Source of the DNA: Bradyrhizobium sp. CCGB12
GTDB lineage: Bacteria > Pseudomonadota > Alphaproteobacteria > Rhizobiales > Xanthobacteraceae
Direction of reading: 5' to 3'
DNA length: 64,000 nt
Assembly: GCF_024199845.1 (NCBI RefSeq)
Contig: NZ_JANADO010000001.1
Span: 4,402,001-4,466,000 of the forward strand
This document shows, piece after piece, positions 1 to 7,341 of this stretch. Below the pieces are notes generated by a model. The model saw only the letters and a list, made by a program, of their open reading frames with translations, did no database searches and was not told where the DNA came from. Positions within the stretch are counted from its first letter, which is position 1. Each line of letters begins with the position of its first letter. A program made the position numbers and the translations under genes.

Positions 1-353
1 AGGCCGCCGAGGCTCCAGCCGACCAGGCTGATCTTGCGGCCATGCATGTCGCTGAGCTCCTGGACCAGATCGGCCATCGCGTGCTGAACGCCGGGGCGCA
101 GGCCGTAGTTGCGCCCCTGACGCCAGCCGCTCACCGCATAACCCTTGCTGGTCAGAAATGCACGCAGCGCGCGCGTGGACGCGTCGGAGGCCACCAGGCC
201 CGGCAGCACAAGCACCGGATGCCCATCACCGCGCGGCGCAAGGCTCAGCAGCGGCAGCGCGCCGAGGAATGCGCCGAACTCGTGGATTGCGCGCCCCTCC
301 AGAAACATCAGGGTGCGGGACGGCGGACGCAGCGTCTGGGCAGTAGCGGTCAT
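1..353 (-). CDS. alpha/beta hydrolase, N-terminal part (cut by window edge)
   Basis: Reading the minus strand from the ATG at 351-353 gives 117 codons, open to the window edge. The product has a proline-rich start, a strand leading to HPVLVLPG, and the nucleophile elbow GWSLGG near the cut end, so it is an alpha/beta hydrolase whose catalytic Asp and His lie outside the window. It is clearly paralogous to the hydrolase at 13316-14116: both share APRGDGHPVL, LPGxxASD and KxSLVGWSLGG. That paralogue is 266 residues, so about 150 residues are missing here. No signal peptide is visible. The substrate is unknown; the neighbourhood (PHA and lipid genes) makes an ester or lipid plausible, but that is inference. 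Confidence 0.8.
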   Translation of the reverse strand, partial: MTATAQTLRPPSRTLMFLEGRAIHEFGAFLGALPLLSLAPRGDGHPVLVLPGLVASDASTRALRAFLTSKGYAVSGWRQGRNYGLRPGVQHAMADLVQELSDMHGRKISLVGWSLGG

Positions 354-555
354 CAATGTTTCCCCTGGGACGAATTCCTGGAAAGGCCACCGGCTGCGAT
401 GCCGGCAAACGGGCGTGAATTCCAATACTCCGGCTTCTTGAATGTTCCGCAGCGCAACATGAATCAGCTAGGCGGCCGGTTCCCGACATTCAAGCGGGAG
501 AGACGCGAGGCGACAATAGGCCCGCGCGTTAATGCTAACGGCCGTGACGCAAAAG

Positions 556-1842
556 TCACAACAATCGGAGCAGGAATTCCACGGAGTAGAGCGTAAGTCC
601 GGCAAGGCCACCGATCAGCGAACCGTTGAAGCGGATGTATTGCAGGTCGCGCCCGATGTTGATTTCGATCAGCGAAATCAGCTGCGCCATATCCCACGCC
701 TTGACCTGGTCGGAGATGAAGGTCGAGACGCCCCCCTTCTGATCGGCGACGAAGCTGCGCAGCACGGTCACCAGACCCTTGTTGATCTCCCCGCGCAGTT
801 CGGCATCGCTAGCGAGCGCTTCGCCCGCAGCAACGAACATGCCGGCGAGATGATGCTGGAGCACCTGCGTCTCACCGCTCGCGCTGCGCTCGATGAAAGA
901 GCGCGTGTTGGCCCAGACGGTGCGGGCGAGGTCGGCAAGCTCGGGCCGCGCCAGAAGATCGCGCTTCAGTCCGTCGATGCGGTCGATATAGGCCTGGTCG
1001 GTGCCGAGCCGATCGACGAAGGTCAGCACCATGCGATCGAACTCGCCGCGGAACGGATGCTTGGGATCGCTGCGCACCTCATTGAAGAAAGCGGTCGCGG
1101 ACGACACGATCTTGTTCACCAGAAATTTGTCGGCGCGATAGAGCCTGAGCAGGGTCGGCAACTCCGCGCGCACCTTCTCGCGGATCATCGCCATCGTCTC
1201 TTTCTGATTCAGCGTCTCGTGCATCACGCGCAGGAGATCGTCGAACAGGATCTGGTGTCGCCCCTCCGCCACAAAGCCGCGTAGCGTGCCGGCCGCAAGC
1301 GGTGCCAGGTCGATGGCCTGGAGCTGCGACGACATGCGACGGATGATGAAGGTCATCAGGCCAGAGCTTTCCGTCGCAGAAAAAGCCTCCGGCAACAGTC
1401 GCAGCGCGAAGCGCGCCAGATCATCGCTGCGCTTGCGGTCGCGCAGCCAGTCGGCAACAAAAGAGCCGAAATCGATCTCCTTGAGCTTCGCCTCGACGGG
1501 ACCTGCCTCGAGGAAGTGCACCTGAATGAACTCGCCGAGCTTGTCGGCGATGCGGGCCTGATTGCTCTGGATGATCGCGGTATGCGGGATCGGCAGGCCT
1601 AGCGGCCGCTTGAACAGTGCGACCACGGCATACCAGTCGGCGAGCCCGCCGATGGTCGCAGCTTCCGCGAAGGCGGCGATGAAGCCGAACACGGGGTGCA
1701 CGGGCAACAACCACTTTGCGACCACGAACAGTGCCAGTGTCGCGGCCAACACCAGCGTCGCCAGCGCTTTCACGCGCCTCAGCTCGGCCGCGCGTTCTGC
1801 ATCGCCGGGTGAGTCGAAGGAGAAGGTGGCGGGTGCGTTCAT
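556..1842 (-). CDS. DUF445 family membrane-associated protein
   Basis: Product of 428 residues. Near residues 28-70 there are two hydrophobic stretches (LATLVLAATLALFVVAKWLL and PVFGFIAAFAEAATIGGLADW), and a last hydrophobic segment ends in SLIGGLAGLTLYSVEFLLRLL. Between them is a long soluble region. The GGLADWYAVVALFKRPLGLPIPHTAII signature region is typical of DUF445 (YjiN-like) proteins, whose molecular function is not established. The longest frame would begin 37 residues earlier, but that extension is a translation of the palindromic repeat at 1860-1939, so the ATG at 1840-1842 (MNAPATFSF) is chosen. The gene stands alone between the phasin and the edge hydrolase. Confidence 0.8.
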   Translation of the reverse strand: MNAPATFSFDSPGDAERAAELRRVKALATLVLAATLALFVVAKWLLPVHPVFGFIAAFAEAATIGGLADWYAVVALFKRPLGLPIPHTAIIQSNQARIADKLGEFIQVHFLEAGPVEAKLKEIDFGSFVADWLRDRKRSDDLARFALRLLPEAFSATESSGLMTFIIRRMSSQLQAIDLAPLAAGTLRGFVAEGRHQILFDDLLRVMHETLNQKETMAMIREKVRAELPTLLRLYRADKFLVNKIVSSATAFFNEVRSDPKHPFRGEFDRMVLTFVDRLGTDQAYIDRIDGLKRDLLARPELADLARTVWANTRSFIERSASGETQVLQHHLAGMFVAAGEALASDAELRGEINKGLVTVLRSFVADQKGGVSTFISDQVKAWDMAQLISLIEINIGRDLQYIRFNGSLIGGLAGLTLYSVEFLLRLL

Positions 1843-1859
1843 GGCTGCATCACAGTACT

Positions 1860-1939
1860 CGTCATTGCAAGCGAAGCGAAGCAATCCAGTCTGCTCCGTG
1901 GAAAGACTCGGGATTGCTTCGCTTTGTTCGCAATGACGG
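1860..1939. repeat. palindromic intergenic repeat, family A copy 1
   Basis: Starts CGTCATTGC and ends GCAATGACGG, with GAAGCGAAGCAATCC and GGATTGCTTCGC as inner arms, so the whole unit can fold into one long imperfect hairpin. Three further copies lie at 10611-10700, 53964-54051 and 60429-60515. It sits between DUF445 and the phasin terminator and causes a false N-terminal extension of the DUF445 frame. Confidence 0.9.
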
Positions 1940-1944
1940 TAGCG

Positions 1945-1972
1945 CAAAAACAAAGGCCCGCCGAAGCGGGCC
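1945..1972 (-). terminator. Rho-independent terminator of the phasin gene
   Basis: On the minus strand a perfect 7-bp stem GGCCCGC / GCGGGCC (1955-1961 with 1966-1972) closes a TTCG tetraloop and is followed by TTTGTTTTT. It lies 29 bases past the phasin stop codon. Confidence 0.9.
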
Positions 1973-2001
1973 TCAAAATTCAGTTTCTCTCTCAGGCCGG
2001 A

Positions 2002-2457
2002 TCAGGCGGTCTTGGTGTAGACCTTGGCAAAGTTGTCCTGAGCGGACTTCGCACCGTTGGCGGCGAGCTTGCCGAAATAGTCGGCGGTCGCCTTGGCACG
2101 CGAGACGAACACTTCGCCGCGGGCGCGGAGCAGGCTCGACTGGATCTCGACGGCCTCGCTGATCGACTTGGCGGACGCGAGTTTGTCGATGCCCGAGAAG
2201 AACGCCTCGGCGTCCTCGTAGATCGCCTGCTGGATGTTGCGGCTGATCTTGCCGGCCTCGGCAACGGATTCGGTCACCGCGTTCTCGACGGCGGCGGTCA
2301 CCCGCTCGGAGCCGGCGAAAGCCTCGGCAGCGCGGTCCTTGGCAGTGTTGGCAGTCTTCTTGACGAACTCGCGGGCGGCCTCGGGAACTTCCAGATTCTG
2401 GATGTTCTTGAAAGCGTCCTTGAAGCCGTCGAAAGCGGTGTTGGTTTCGGTGGTCAT
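2002..2457 (-). CDS. phasin family protein (PHA granule-associated)
   Basis: Product of 151 residues, Ala/Glu/Lys-rich and almost entirely predicted helix, without signal peptide or membrane segment. The pattern of a short N-terminal FDGFKDAFKN region followed by repeated amphipathic helices (AAEAFAGSERVTAAVENAV, YEDAEAFFSGIDKLASAKS, ALARGEVF-like) fits the phasin_2 family. Phasins coat polyhydroxyalkanoate granules and control their size and number. The start MTTETN is preferred over an ATG seven codons upstream because GGAGAG stands 6-7 bases before it. A candidate repressor site lies upstream at 2547-2555 and a strong terminator downstream. The PHA synthase genes at 3.2-4.7 kb support the role. 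Confidence 0.88.
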   Translation of the reverse strand: MTTETNTAFDGFKDAFKNIQNLEVPEAAREFVKKTANTAKDRAAEAFAGSERVTAAVENAVTESVAEAGKISRNIQQAIYEDAEAFFSGIDKLASAKSISEAVEIQSSLLRARGEVFVSRAKATADYFGKLAANGAKSAQDNFAKVYTKTA

Positions 2458-2546
2458 TGGGGTTCTCTCCATCCTCATTGGGTTGAGCTATGGGCTCACC
2501 CCGTCCTCGATGGCCCGGGGCACGGCTTATATGGCATAGTTAATTG

Positions 2547-2555
2547 TGCGATGCA
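2547..2555. promoter_or_regulatory. candidate PhaR-type operator upstream of phasin
   Basis: The sequence TGC-GAT-GCA stands 90 bases upstream of the phasin start in an AT-rich patch that also contains a second TTGCAC-TGC half-site. PhaR repressors of alphaproteobacterial phasin genes are known to bind TGC-N3-GCA type sites. Only the short core is matched here, so this is a candidate. Confidence 0.4.
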
Positions 2556-2668
2556 ATATTCGTATTGCACTGCGATATCACAAAGTCGTGATCTGCCTTA
2601 ACGGAAGGCGGTGTGCCGCTTCTTAGGGCTGCCTGGGACAATTAGACCCGGATCGGCCCGATCTTCGC

Positions 2669-3262
2669 CTAATGCTGGACAGCGCCTGGCAATCCATAGG
2701 CCTCCATCTGGGCCTGGACCTGCGCGATGTTGTGCCCGAGCACGACGATGTCATGGGTCTTGCCGCCGATATCCCGGACATGATCGCGCAGCAACGCCTC
2801 GGCCTTGAAGCCGAGGCCTTCGAACAGCGCAATCGCCGCCTGCTGATCGACCGTCATCTGCACCGACAGCTTTTCCAGGCCCGCACCGAGCGCAAGTGCA
2901 AAGGTCTCCTGTGAAAGCGCCTTGCCCACCCCCTGCCCGCGGACGTCGGACGAGACCACCATGCGAATTTCGCCGACATGAGGCGACCAGGAATGCGGAT
3001 CGCGCACCAGCGTGCCGCAGCCGACGACCTGACTGTCCCTTACCGCGAGCAGGCTCGTGATCGCGCCGCGCTCGATCTCCTTGATCCAGGCGGAGAGCAC
3101 CTTCGGCTGGCTGATATTGCGCGGCAGGAACAACAGATCATGGGACGGAAGGCCTTGCCCGAAGGCGAGCACCGCAGCTTCATCTCCAGGCGACATCAGG
3201 CGTATCTCGATATCACCAGCATCGGTCTTGACGTGACGCGGATAGGAACGCTGCTCACTCAT
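2669..3262 (-). CDS. GNAT family N-acetyltransferase
   Basis: Product of 197 residues. The GNAT core is complete: a beta-strand EIRMVVSSDVRG followed by the acetyl-CoA pyrophosphate loop RGQGVGK, then a helix, LSVQMTVDQQAAIALFEGLGFKAEA typical of motif B, and a C-terminal strand. It should transfer an acyl group from acyl-CoA to an amine; the acceptor cannot be told. The start ATG (3260-3262) overlaps the stop of the PHA synthase gene as ATGA, so translation is coupled; the longer frame starting at 3301 would run into phaC and is not used. It is the third gene of the PhaE-like/PhaC/GNAT operon, which hints at a link to PHA or CoA-thioester metabolism. Confidence 0.82.
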   Translation of the reverse strand: MSEQRSYPRHVKTDAGDIEIRLMSPGDEAAVLAFGQGLPSHDLLFLPRNISQPKVLSAWIKEIERGAITSLLAVRDSQVVGCGTLVRDPHSWSPHVGEIRMVVSSDVRGQGVGKALSQETFALALGAGLEKLSVQMTVDQQAAIALFEGLGFKAEALLRDHVRDIGGKTHDIVVLGHNIAQVQAQMEAYGLPGAVQH

Positions 3263-4341
3263 GTCGATCTCTTTCCCAGCCAGGAGTCCAGTTTCGGCCA
3301 CAGCCGCTTCACCGCGTTGGCGCCGGCGACCAGCGAGACATGCCCGCCTTTCAGCATCACCTCTTCCTTGTCCTCGGATCCGATCTTGGTGATCAGGTGC
3401 TTTGCGGCATCATAAGGCACGATGTGATCGTGCTCGGCGACCGCATGCAGGATCGGCACCTTGATGTCTTCGAGTTTAGCGGCGCGGCCGCCGACCGACA
3501 TGGTGTCGTTGAACAGCTTGTTGTCCCACATCAGGTCCTTGGTGATGGTGCGGAAATATTCGCCGGCCAACGGCAGCGTGTCGGTCGCCCAGCGGTCGAA
3601 CATCCGGTAAGACTTCACGAACTCGTCGTTCCAGATGTTCTCCCAGAGCTGGATCTGGCTCACAGTGCGCGAGGCCGGGCGCAGCATCTCGAACGAGGAT
3701 AGGATCATCTCCGGCGGCACGTTGCCGACGCTGTCGACCAGACGGTCGACGTCGAAATAGCGGCGGTCGGAAAAATTGGAGAACAGCTTCATCTCGCGGA
3801 AGTCGATCGGCGTGGTGAAGCAGATCAAATTCTTCATCGGCCCGTCTTTGTGGATCGAGCCGTAGAGCAGCGACAGCACCCCGCCGAAGCAATAGCCGAT
3901 AACGGAGACGTCCTGCTCGCCGGAATCGGCTTGCACGCGGCGGACGCAATCCGGGATGAAGTCGAGAACGTAGTCCTCCATCCGCAGGCTCTTCTCCTCC
4001 GGCCGCGGTGCGCTCCAGTCGAGCATGTAGACGTCATAGCCACGCCTGAGCAGGAACTCGATGAAGCTCTGGCCGGGCACGAGGTCGAGGATGTAGCCGC
4101 GGTTGGTGGTCGCCATCACGATCAGCACCGGCACGCGGTAAATCTCATCCGACATCGGCCGGTAGTGATAGAGGCTCATCGTGCCGCGCGAATGCAGCAC
4201 ATCCTTTGGCGTCGAGCCGAGCGTGGGGCCGGAGGTCGAGAAATATTCGACGCCCTTGATGCTGCGCTGGATCGCACGCTGCACCTCGTTCTGGATGCGC
4301 TCCGGGATGGATGCGAAATCAAGTCCCGTCGAAGCGTTCAT
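3259..4341 (-). CDS. phaC: class III polyhydroxyalkanoate synthase catalytic subunit PhaC
   Basis: Product of 360 residues, the usual size for the class III synthase subunit (class I and II enzymes are near 560-590). It polymerises (R)-3-hydroxyacyl-CoA into PHA at the granule surface. The PHA synthase lipase-like box is G-Y-C-F-G-G with nucleophile Cys151; Asp305 in AEHDHIVPY and His334 in KGGHVSL complete the triad at nearly the same spacing as the Cys149/Asp302/His331 known for the Allochromatium enzyme. It is preceded by, and overlaps by ATGA (4338-4341), a short PhaE-like gene, and overlaps the GNAT gene downstream in the same way. Alternative: an alpha/beta hydrolase or depolymerase; the Cys in place of Ser argues against it. 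Confidence 0.9.
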   Translation of the reverse strand: MNASTGLDFASIPERIQNEVQRAIQRSIKGVEYFSTSGPTLGSTPKDVLHSRGTMSLYHYRPMSDEIYRVPVLIVMATTNRGYILDLVPGQSFIEFLLRRGYDVYMLDWSAPRPEEKSLRMEDYVLDFIPDCVRRVQADSGEQDVSVIGYCFGGVLSLLYGSIHKDGPMKNLICFTTPIDFREMKLFSNFSDRRYFDVDRLVDSVGNVPPEMILSSFEMLRPASRTVSQIQLWENIWNDEFVKSYRMFDRWATDTLPLAGEYFRTITKDLMWDNKLFNDTMSVGGRAAKLEDIKVPILHAVAEHDHIVPYDAAKHLITKIGSEDKEEVMLKGGHVSLVAGANAVKRLWPKLDSWLGKRST

Positions 4342-4721
4342 GTCTGCCCTCCGCTTTCGGAGGGCGGACGCTTCGTCCGTGGCGGCCGTGGCGTGCCGTC
4401 GAAGCCTTGCGGGATGCCCGAACTTGCCGCCATCTGGCTCAGCATCGACTTCATCTCAGCGAGCTGGGCTTCAATGGACTGTAGGCGTTCCGCGAGACCC
4501 GTCACCTGCTCCCGGCTCGGCAGGTTCATTGCGACGAGGTATTTCTCCATGACCTCGCCCAGTTGCTTCTGAGCACCTGCAGCAACTCCTCCTGCGCGGT
4601 TCATCGCCTGGGAAAACTCGGGTGACGACATGGCTTGGTTGGCGAAGGAGTTGAACCCCTTCTCCATCTCGCCCATCATCTTCTGCCACATAGCGACGGG
4701 GTCATTGGTCTTGTCGGTCAT
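4338..4721 (-). CDS. short PhaE-like subunit of class III PHA synthase
   Basis: Product of 127 residues. It starts with DKTNDPVAMWQKMMGEMEKGFNSFANQAMSS, and its middle (QKQLGEVMEKYLVAMNLPSREQVTGLAERLQSIEAQLAEMKS) resembles the C-terminal helical region of PhaE and the PhaM/phasin-like coiled coil that binds PhaC. Classical PhaE is about 350 residues, so this is a mini version. The ATG at 4719-4721 is chosen because AGGAGG (4728-4733) lies just upstream; a longer frame to 4820 has no such support. The stop overlaps the phaC start as ATGA, which implies coupled synthesis of the two subunits. The family name is inferred from context and coiled-coil pattern. Confidence 0.7.
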   Translation of the reverse strand: MTDKTNDPVAMWQKMMGEMEKGFNSFANQAMSSPEFSQAMNRAGGVAAGAQKQLGEVMEKYLVAMNLPSREQVTGLAERLQSIEAQLAEMKSMLSQMAASSGIPQGFDGTPRPPRTKRPPSESGGQT

Positions 4722-4831
4722 CGGCGTCCTCCTGGTATCGAGAGCTGCGATGCCCTTCTTTTTGGCCATACCACACCGTTGCGAGGGGCCGGTCAACCAG
4801 CAAGCGGCCCGGTGCCGCACACACGGCTTCT

Positions 4832-5800
4832 TTGCCGCGGGAAACCGTGCAATACAGCATTGGTCAGCAGCAAGGGATCGCGACCGTGAACGTTCATCAG
4901 CCGCCCCAGACCGTCCGCGCCAATGGCATCGACATCTGCTACGAGATCTTCGGCAACGACAATGCCGAGCCGCTGCTGCTGATCATGGGGCTCGGGGCGC
5001 AGATGATCCATTGGGACGATGCGTTCTGCGAGCAGCTCGCAGCGCGCGGCTTTCGCGTGATCCGCTTTGACAATCGCGACATCGGCAAGTCGAGCCATCT
5101 CACGGGAGGCAAGCGGCTGACCCCGCTCGAGCTGCTGAAGCTGCGCTTCCTCAGGATTCCCGTGGCCGCCACCTACAAGCTGATCGACATGGCCAAGGAT
5201 ACGGTCGGGCTGATGGATGCGCTCGGCATCAAGTCGGCGCATCTGGTCGGGGCCTCAATGGGCGGCATGATCGCGCAGGAGGTGACGCTATCGTTTCCGG
5301 AGCGCGTGCGCTCGCTGACCTCCATCATGTCGACCACGGGCAACCCGCGGGTACCGCCGCCGACACGCGAGGCCGGGGCCATGCTGATGGCACCGCCGCC
5401 GCAGAGCAAGGAGGAGTTCATCATCCGCTTCGGCCAGACCTGGAAGGTGCTGCGCGCCGGACATTTTCCCGAGGAGGAAGCGCTGGACCCCGGTCGTGCC
5501 GAGCGGGTGTTCGCGCGCGGACTCAATCCGGCCGGCGTCGGCCGGCAGCTCCGCGCCGTGCTTGCATCCGGCAGCCGCAAGGAACGGCTGCATGGCGTGA
5601 AGATTCCGACGCTGGTCATTCACGGCACGGTCGATCCCCTGGTCCGTCCCGAGGGGGGCAAGGACACGGCAGAGTCAATTCCGGGCGCAAAGCTGTTGAT
5701 GATCGACGGCATGGGCCACGCGCTGCCGATGCGGTTCTGGCCGGAGATCATCGGCGCCATCGACAAGCACGCGCATGGAGCGACGGCACGGGCGGCCTAA
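4832..5800 (+). CDS. alpha/beta fold hydrolase
   Basis: Product of 322 residues from the ATG at 4832; a GTG at 4886 with AAGGGA nearby would give 304 residues and is equally plausible, since conserved sequence begins only at VRANGIDICYE. Seen are the oxyanion-loop strand PLLLIMGLGAQMIHW, the nucleophile elbow GASMGG, the acid strand TLVIHGTVDPLV and the terminal His in DGMGHALP. This is the arrangement of serine hydrolases of the lipolytic/esterase type related to aclacinomycin methylesterase. It is divergent from the PhaE-like gene with about 110 bases between the starts. Substrate unknown. Confidence 0.8.
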   Translation: MPRETVQYSIGQQQGIATVNVHQPPQTVRANGIDICYEIFGNDNAEPLLLIMGLGAQMIHWDDAFCEQLAARGFRVIRFDNRDIGKSSHLTGGKRLTPLELLKLRFLRIPVAATYKLIDMAKDTVGLMDALGIKSAHLVGASMGGMIAQEVTLSFPERVRSLTSIMSTTGNPRVPPPTREAGAMLMAPPPQSKEEFIIRFGQTWKVLRAGHFPEEEALDPGRAERVFARGLNPAGVGRQLRAVLASGSRKERLHGVKIPTLVIHGTVDPLVRPEGGKDTAESIPGAKLLMIDGMGHALPMRFWPEIIGAIDKHAHGATARAA

Positions 5801-5923
5801 AGCCGTCCGGTTTCCTCGTGGTGACCATGTGAGCTGTCGGTTACGCTCTTAACGCAAGCCGGCGCGAAAGCTATACAGGCCTCCTCAATCGCAAGACAGG
5901 GGCTGCGGCCTCTCGGAGCTCAC

Positions 5924-6388
5924 ATGCATCTTATCGTCCGGTCGGCCGCAATGGTCGTCGCTTCAGCGCTCATGCTGTCCCTCGCAAGCGCTGCCGCGAT
6001 GGCCGCCAGCGCGCAAGAAGAAGCCAATCGCACAACCGTGCTGGCCTTCTACGAGAAGGGCCTCAATCAGAAGGACGCCGATGCAGCACTCGCCTATGTC
6101 GGGGATCGCTACGTCCAGCACAATCCAAACGCCGCCGACGGCCCGGACGGATTCCGAAAATTCATCGGCTTCCTGCACGAAAAATTTCCGAACTCGCACA
6201 GCGAGATCAAGCGCAGCTTCGTGGATGGCGACTTTGTCATCCTGCACGTTCACTCCGTTCGCGAGCCCGGCAGCAGGGGGCGCGCGATCGTGGATATCTT
6301 CAAGCTGGAAAACGGCAAGATCGTCGAACACTGGGACGTCGTCCAGGACATTCCCGAGAATCCGGCGAACAACAACACGATGTTCTGA
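5924..6388 (+). CDS. secreted SnoaL-like / NTF2-fold protein
   Basis: Product of 154 residues. The first 27 or so residues (VRSAAMVVASALMLSLASAAAMAAS) form a classical signal peptide, so the protein acts in the periplasm. The mature part has the NTF2-like pattern: helix ANRTTVLAFYEKGLNQKDADAALAYV, strand YVQHNP, GPDGFRKFIGFLHEKFP, then strands ending in FKLENGKIVEHWDVVQDIPENP, a motif characteristic of the SnoaL-like family. Such proteins are either small hydrolase/isomerase-like enzymes or ligand-binding proteins; the active residue cannot be assigned. It is monocistronic and followed by a family B repeat. Confidence 0.8.
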   Translation: MHLIVRSAAMVVASALMLSLASAAAMAASAQEEANRTTVLAFYEKGLNQKDADAALAYVGDRYVQHNPNAADGPDGFRKFIGFLHEKFPNSHSEIKRSFVDGDFVILHVHSVREPGSRGRAIVDIFKLENGKIVEHWDVVQDIPENPANNNTMF

Positions 6389-6398
6389 CATGCAGATC

Positions 6399-6496
6399 GT
6401 AGGGTGGGCAAAGGCGCGCTCTTCGCGCGCCGTGCCCACCATCCATCCGCAATGACAGTGGAATTGGTGGGCACGCTTCGCTTTGCCCACCCTACA
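6399..6496. repeat. palindromic intergenic repeat, family B copy 1
   Basis: Begins GTAGGGTGGGCAAAG and ends CTTTGCCCACCCTACAA, with inner GTGCCCACC/GGTGGGCAC arms, so the element forms a long two-part hairpin. A second copy with TTA/TAA variants is at 7245-7334. It lies between the convergent SnoaL-like and spermidine-synthase-like genes. Confidence 0.9.
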
Positions 6497-6542
6497 ATTC
6501 CGACATCGTGGATTCGGGGCTCGGCGCAGCACAAAGAAACTG

Positions 6543-7217
6543 CTAGCTCTTCCTTGCCATCCAGATCACATGGCGCGCGCCGCCGCCCCTTCCGGTGGCG
6601 CGGACGTTGACTTCGTTGACGTCGAAGCCGGCGCGGCCGAGGCGCTTCGTGAATGCGGGGTTGGGTCCCGAAGACCAGACGGCGAGAACGCCGCCCGGCC
6701 GCAGCGCCGTCTTTGCCGCCGCGAGCCCGCTCGCATTATAAAGCGCATCGTTGCCCTTCCGAGTCAGCCCTTCCGGCCCGTTGTCGACGTCGAGCAGAAT
6801 GGCGTCGAAGGCGGACCGCTTCGCCCGGATGATCTCGCCGACGTCGGTCTCCCGGATGTTCACCCTGACATCATCGAGGCTGTCACCAAAAACCTCCGCC
6901 ATCGGACCTCGCGCCCAGGCGACCACCGCCGGCACGAGCTCGGAGACCACGATGTTCGCCTTATCTCCGAGCACGGCGAGCGCCGCACGCAGCGTAAAAC
7001 CCATGCCCAGGCCGCCGATGAGCACGACGGGTTTGGCGACCTTCTCGATCTGCTTCGCCGCGAGCGTCGCGAGTGCGGCCTCCGAGCCCGACAGGCGGCT
7101 GTTCATCAGCTCGTTGCTGCCAAGCTTGATGGAGAACTCCTTGCCGCGTCGCATCAGGCGGAGTTCGCCATCGGAGCCGGGAATTTGGGCGGTGTCGATC
7201 TTTTCCCAGGGAATCAT
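6543..7217 (-). CDS. spermidine-synthase-like SAM-fold protein
   Basis: Product of 224 residues. It has the class I SAM-binding Rossmann elements in order: VVLIGGLGMGFTLRAAL (motif I), IVVSELVPAVVAWAR with the acidic end of strand 2, DAILLDVDNGPEGLT (motif IV, D-x-D-N), and PGGVLAVWSSGPNPAF. The GLGMG plus DVDNGP combination is that of spermidine synthase-like proteins, but the protein is shorter than a true polyamine aminopropyltransferase and lacks its N-terminal domain. It could be a methyltransferase. Its start is isolated by a family B repeat. Confidence 0.75.
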   Translation of the reverse strand: MIPWEKIDTAQIPGSDGELRLMRRGKEFSIKLGSNELMNSRLSGSEAALATLAAKQIEKVAKPVVLIGGLGMGFTLRAALAVLGDKANIVVSELVPAVVAWARGPMAEVFGDSLDDVRVNIRETDVGEIIRAKRSAFDAILLDVDNGPEGLTRKGNDALYNASGLAAAKTALRPGGVLAVWSSGPNPAFTKRLGRAGFDVNEVNVRATGRGGGARHVIWMARKS

Positions 7218-7244
7218 GCGTGACGTTTAGCACGATCGCAATTC

Positions 7245-7334
7245 GTAGGGTGGGTTAGCCGAAGGCGTAACCCACCTCTTTACTTTCCGCTTGGACAGAA
7301 TTGGTGGGTTACGCTTCGCTAACCCACCCTACAA
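7245..7334. repeat. palindromic intergenic repeat, family B copy 2
   Basis: Begins GTAGGGTGGGTTAGC and ends GCTAACCCACCCTACAA with inner GTAACCCACC and GGTGGGTTAC arms. It shares the outer ten bases and the arm design with 6399-6496 but carries compensatory changes, so the folded structure is kept. It separates the spermidine-synthase-like gene from the end of the P450 fusion. Confidence 0.9.
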
Positions 7335-7341
7335 TCTCGCC

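Noticed and set aside
1843..1953. N-terminal extension of the DUF445 frame by 37 residues
   Set aside because: The extension is encoded by the family A palindromic repeat; the conserved protein starts at 1842.
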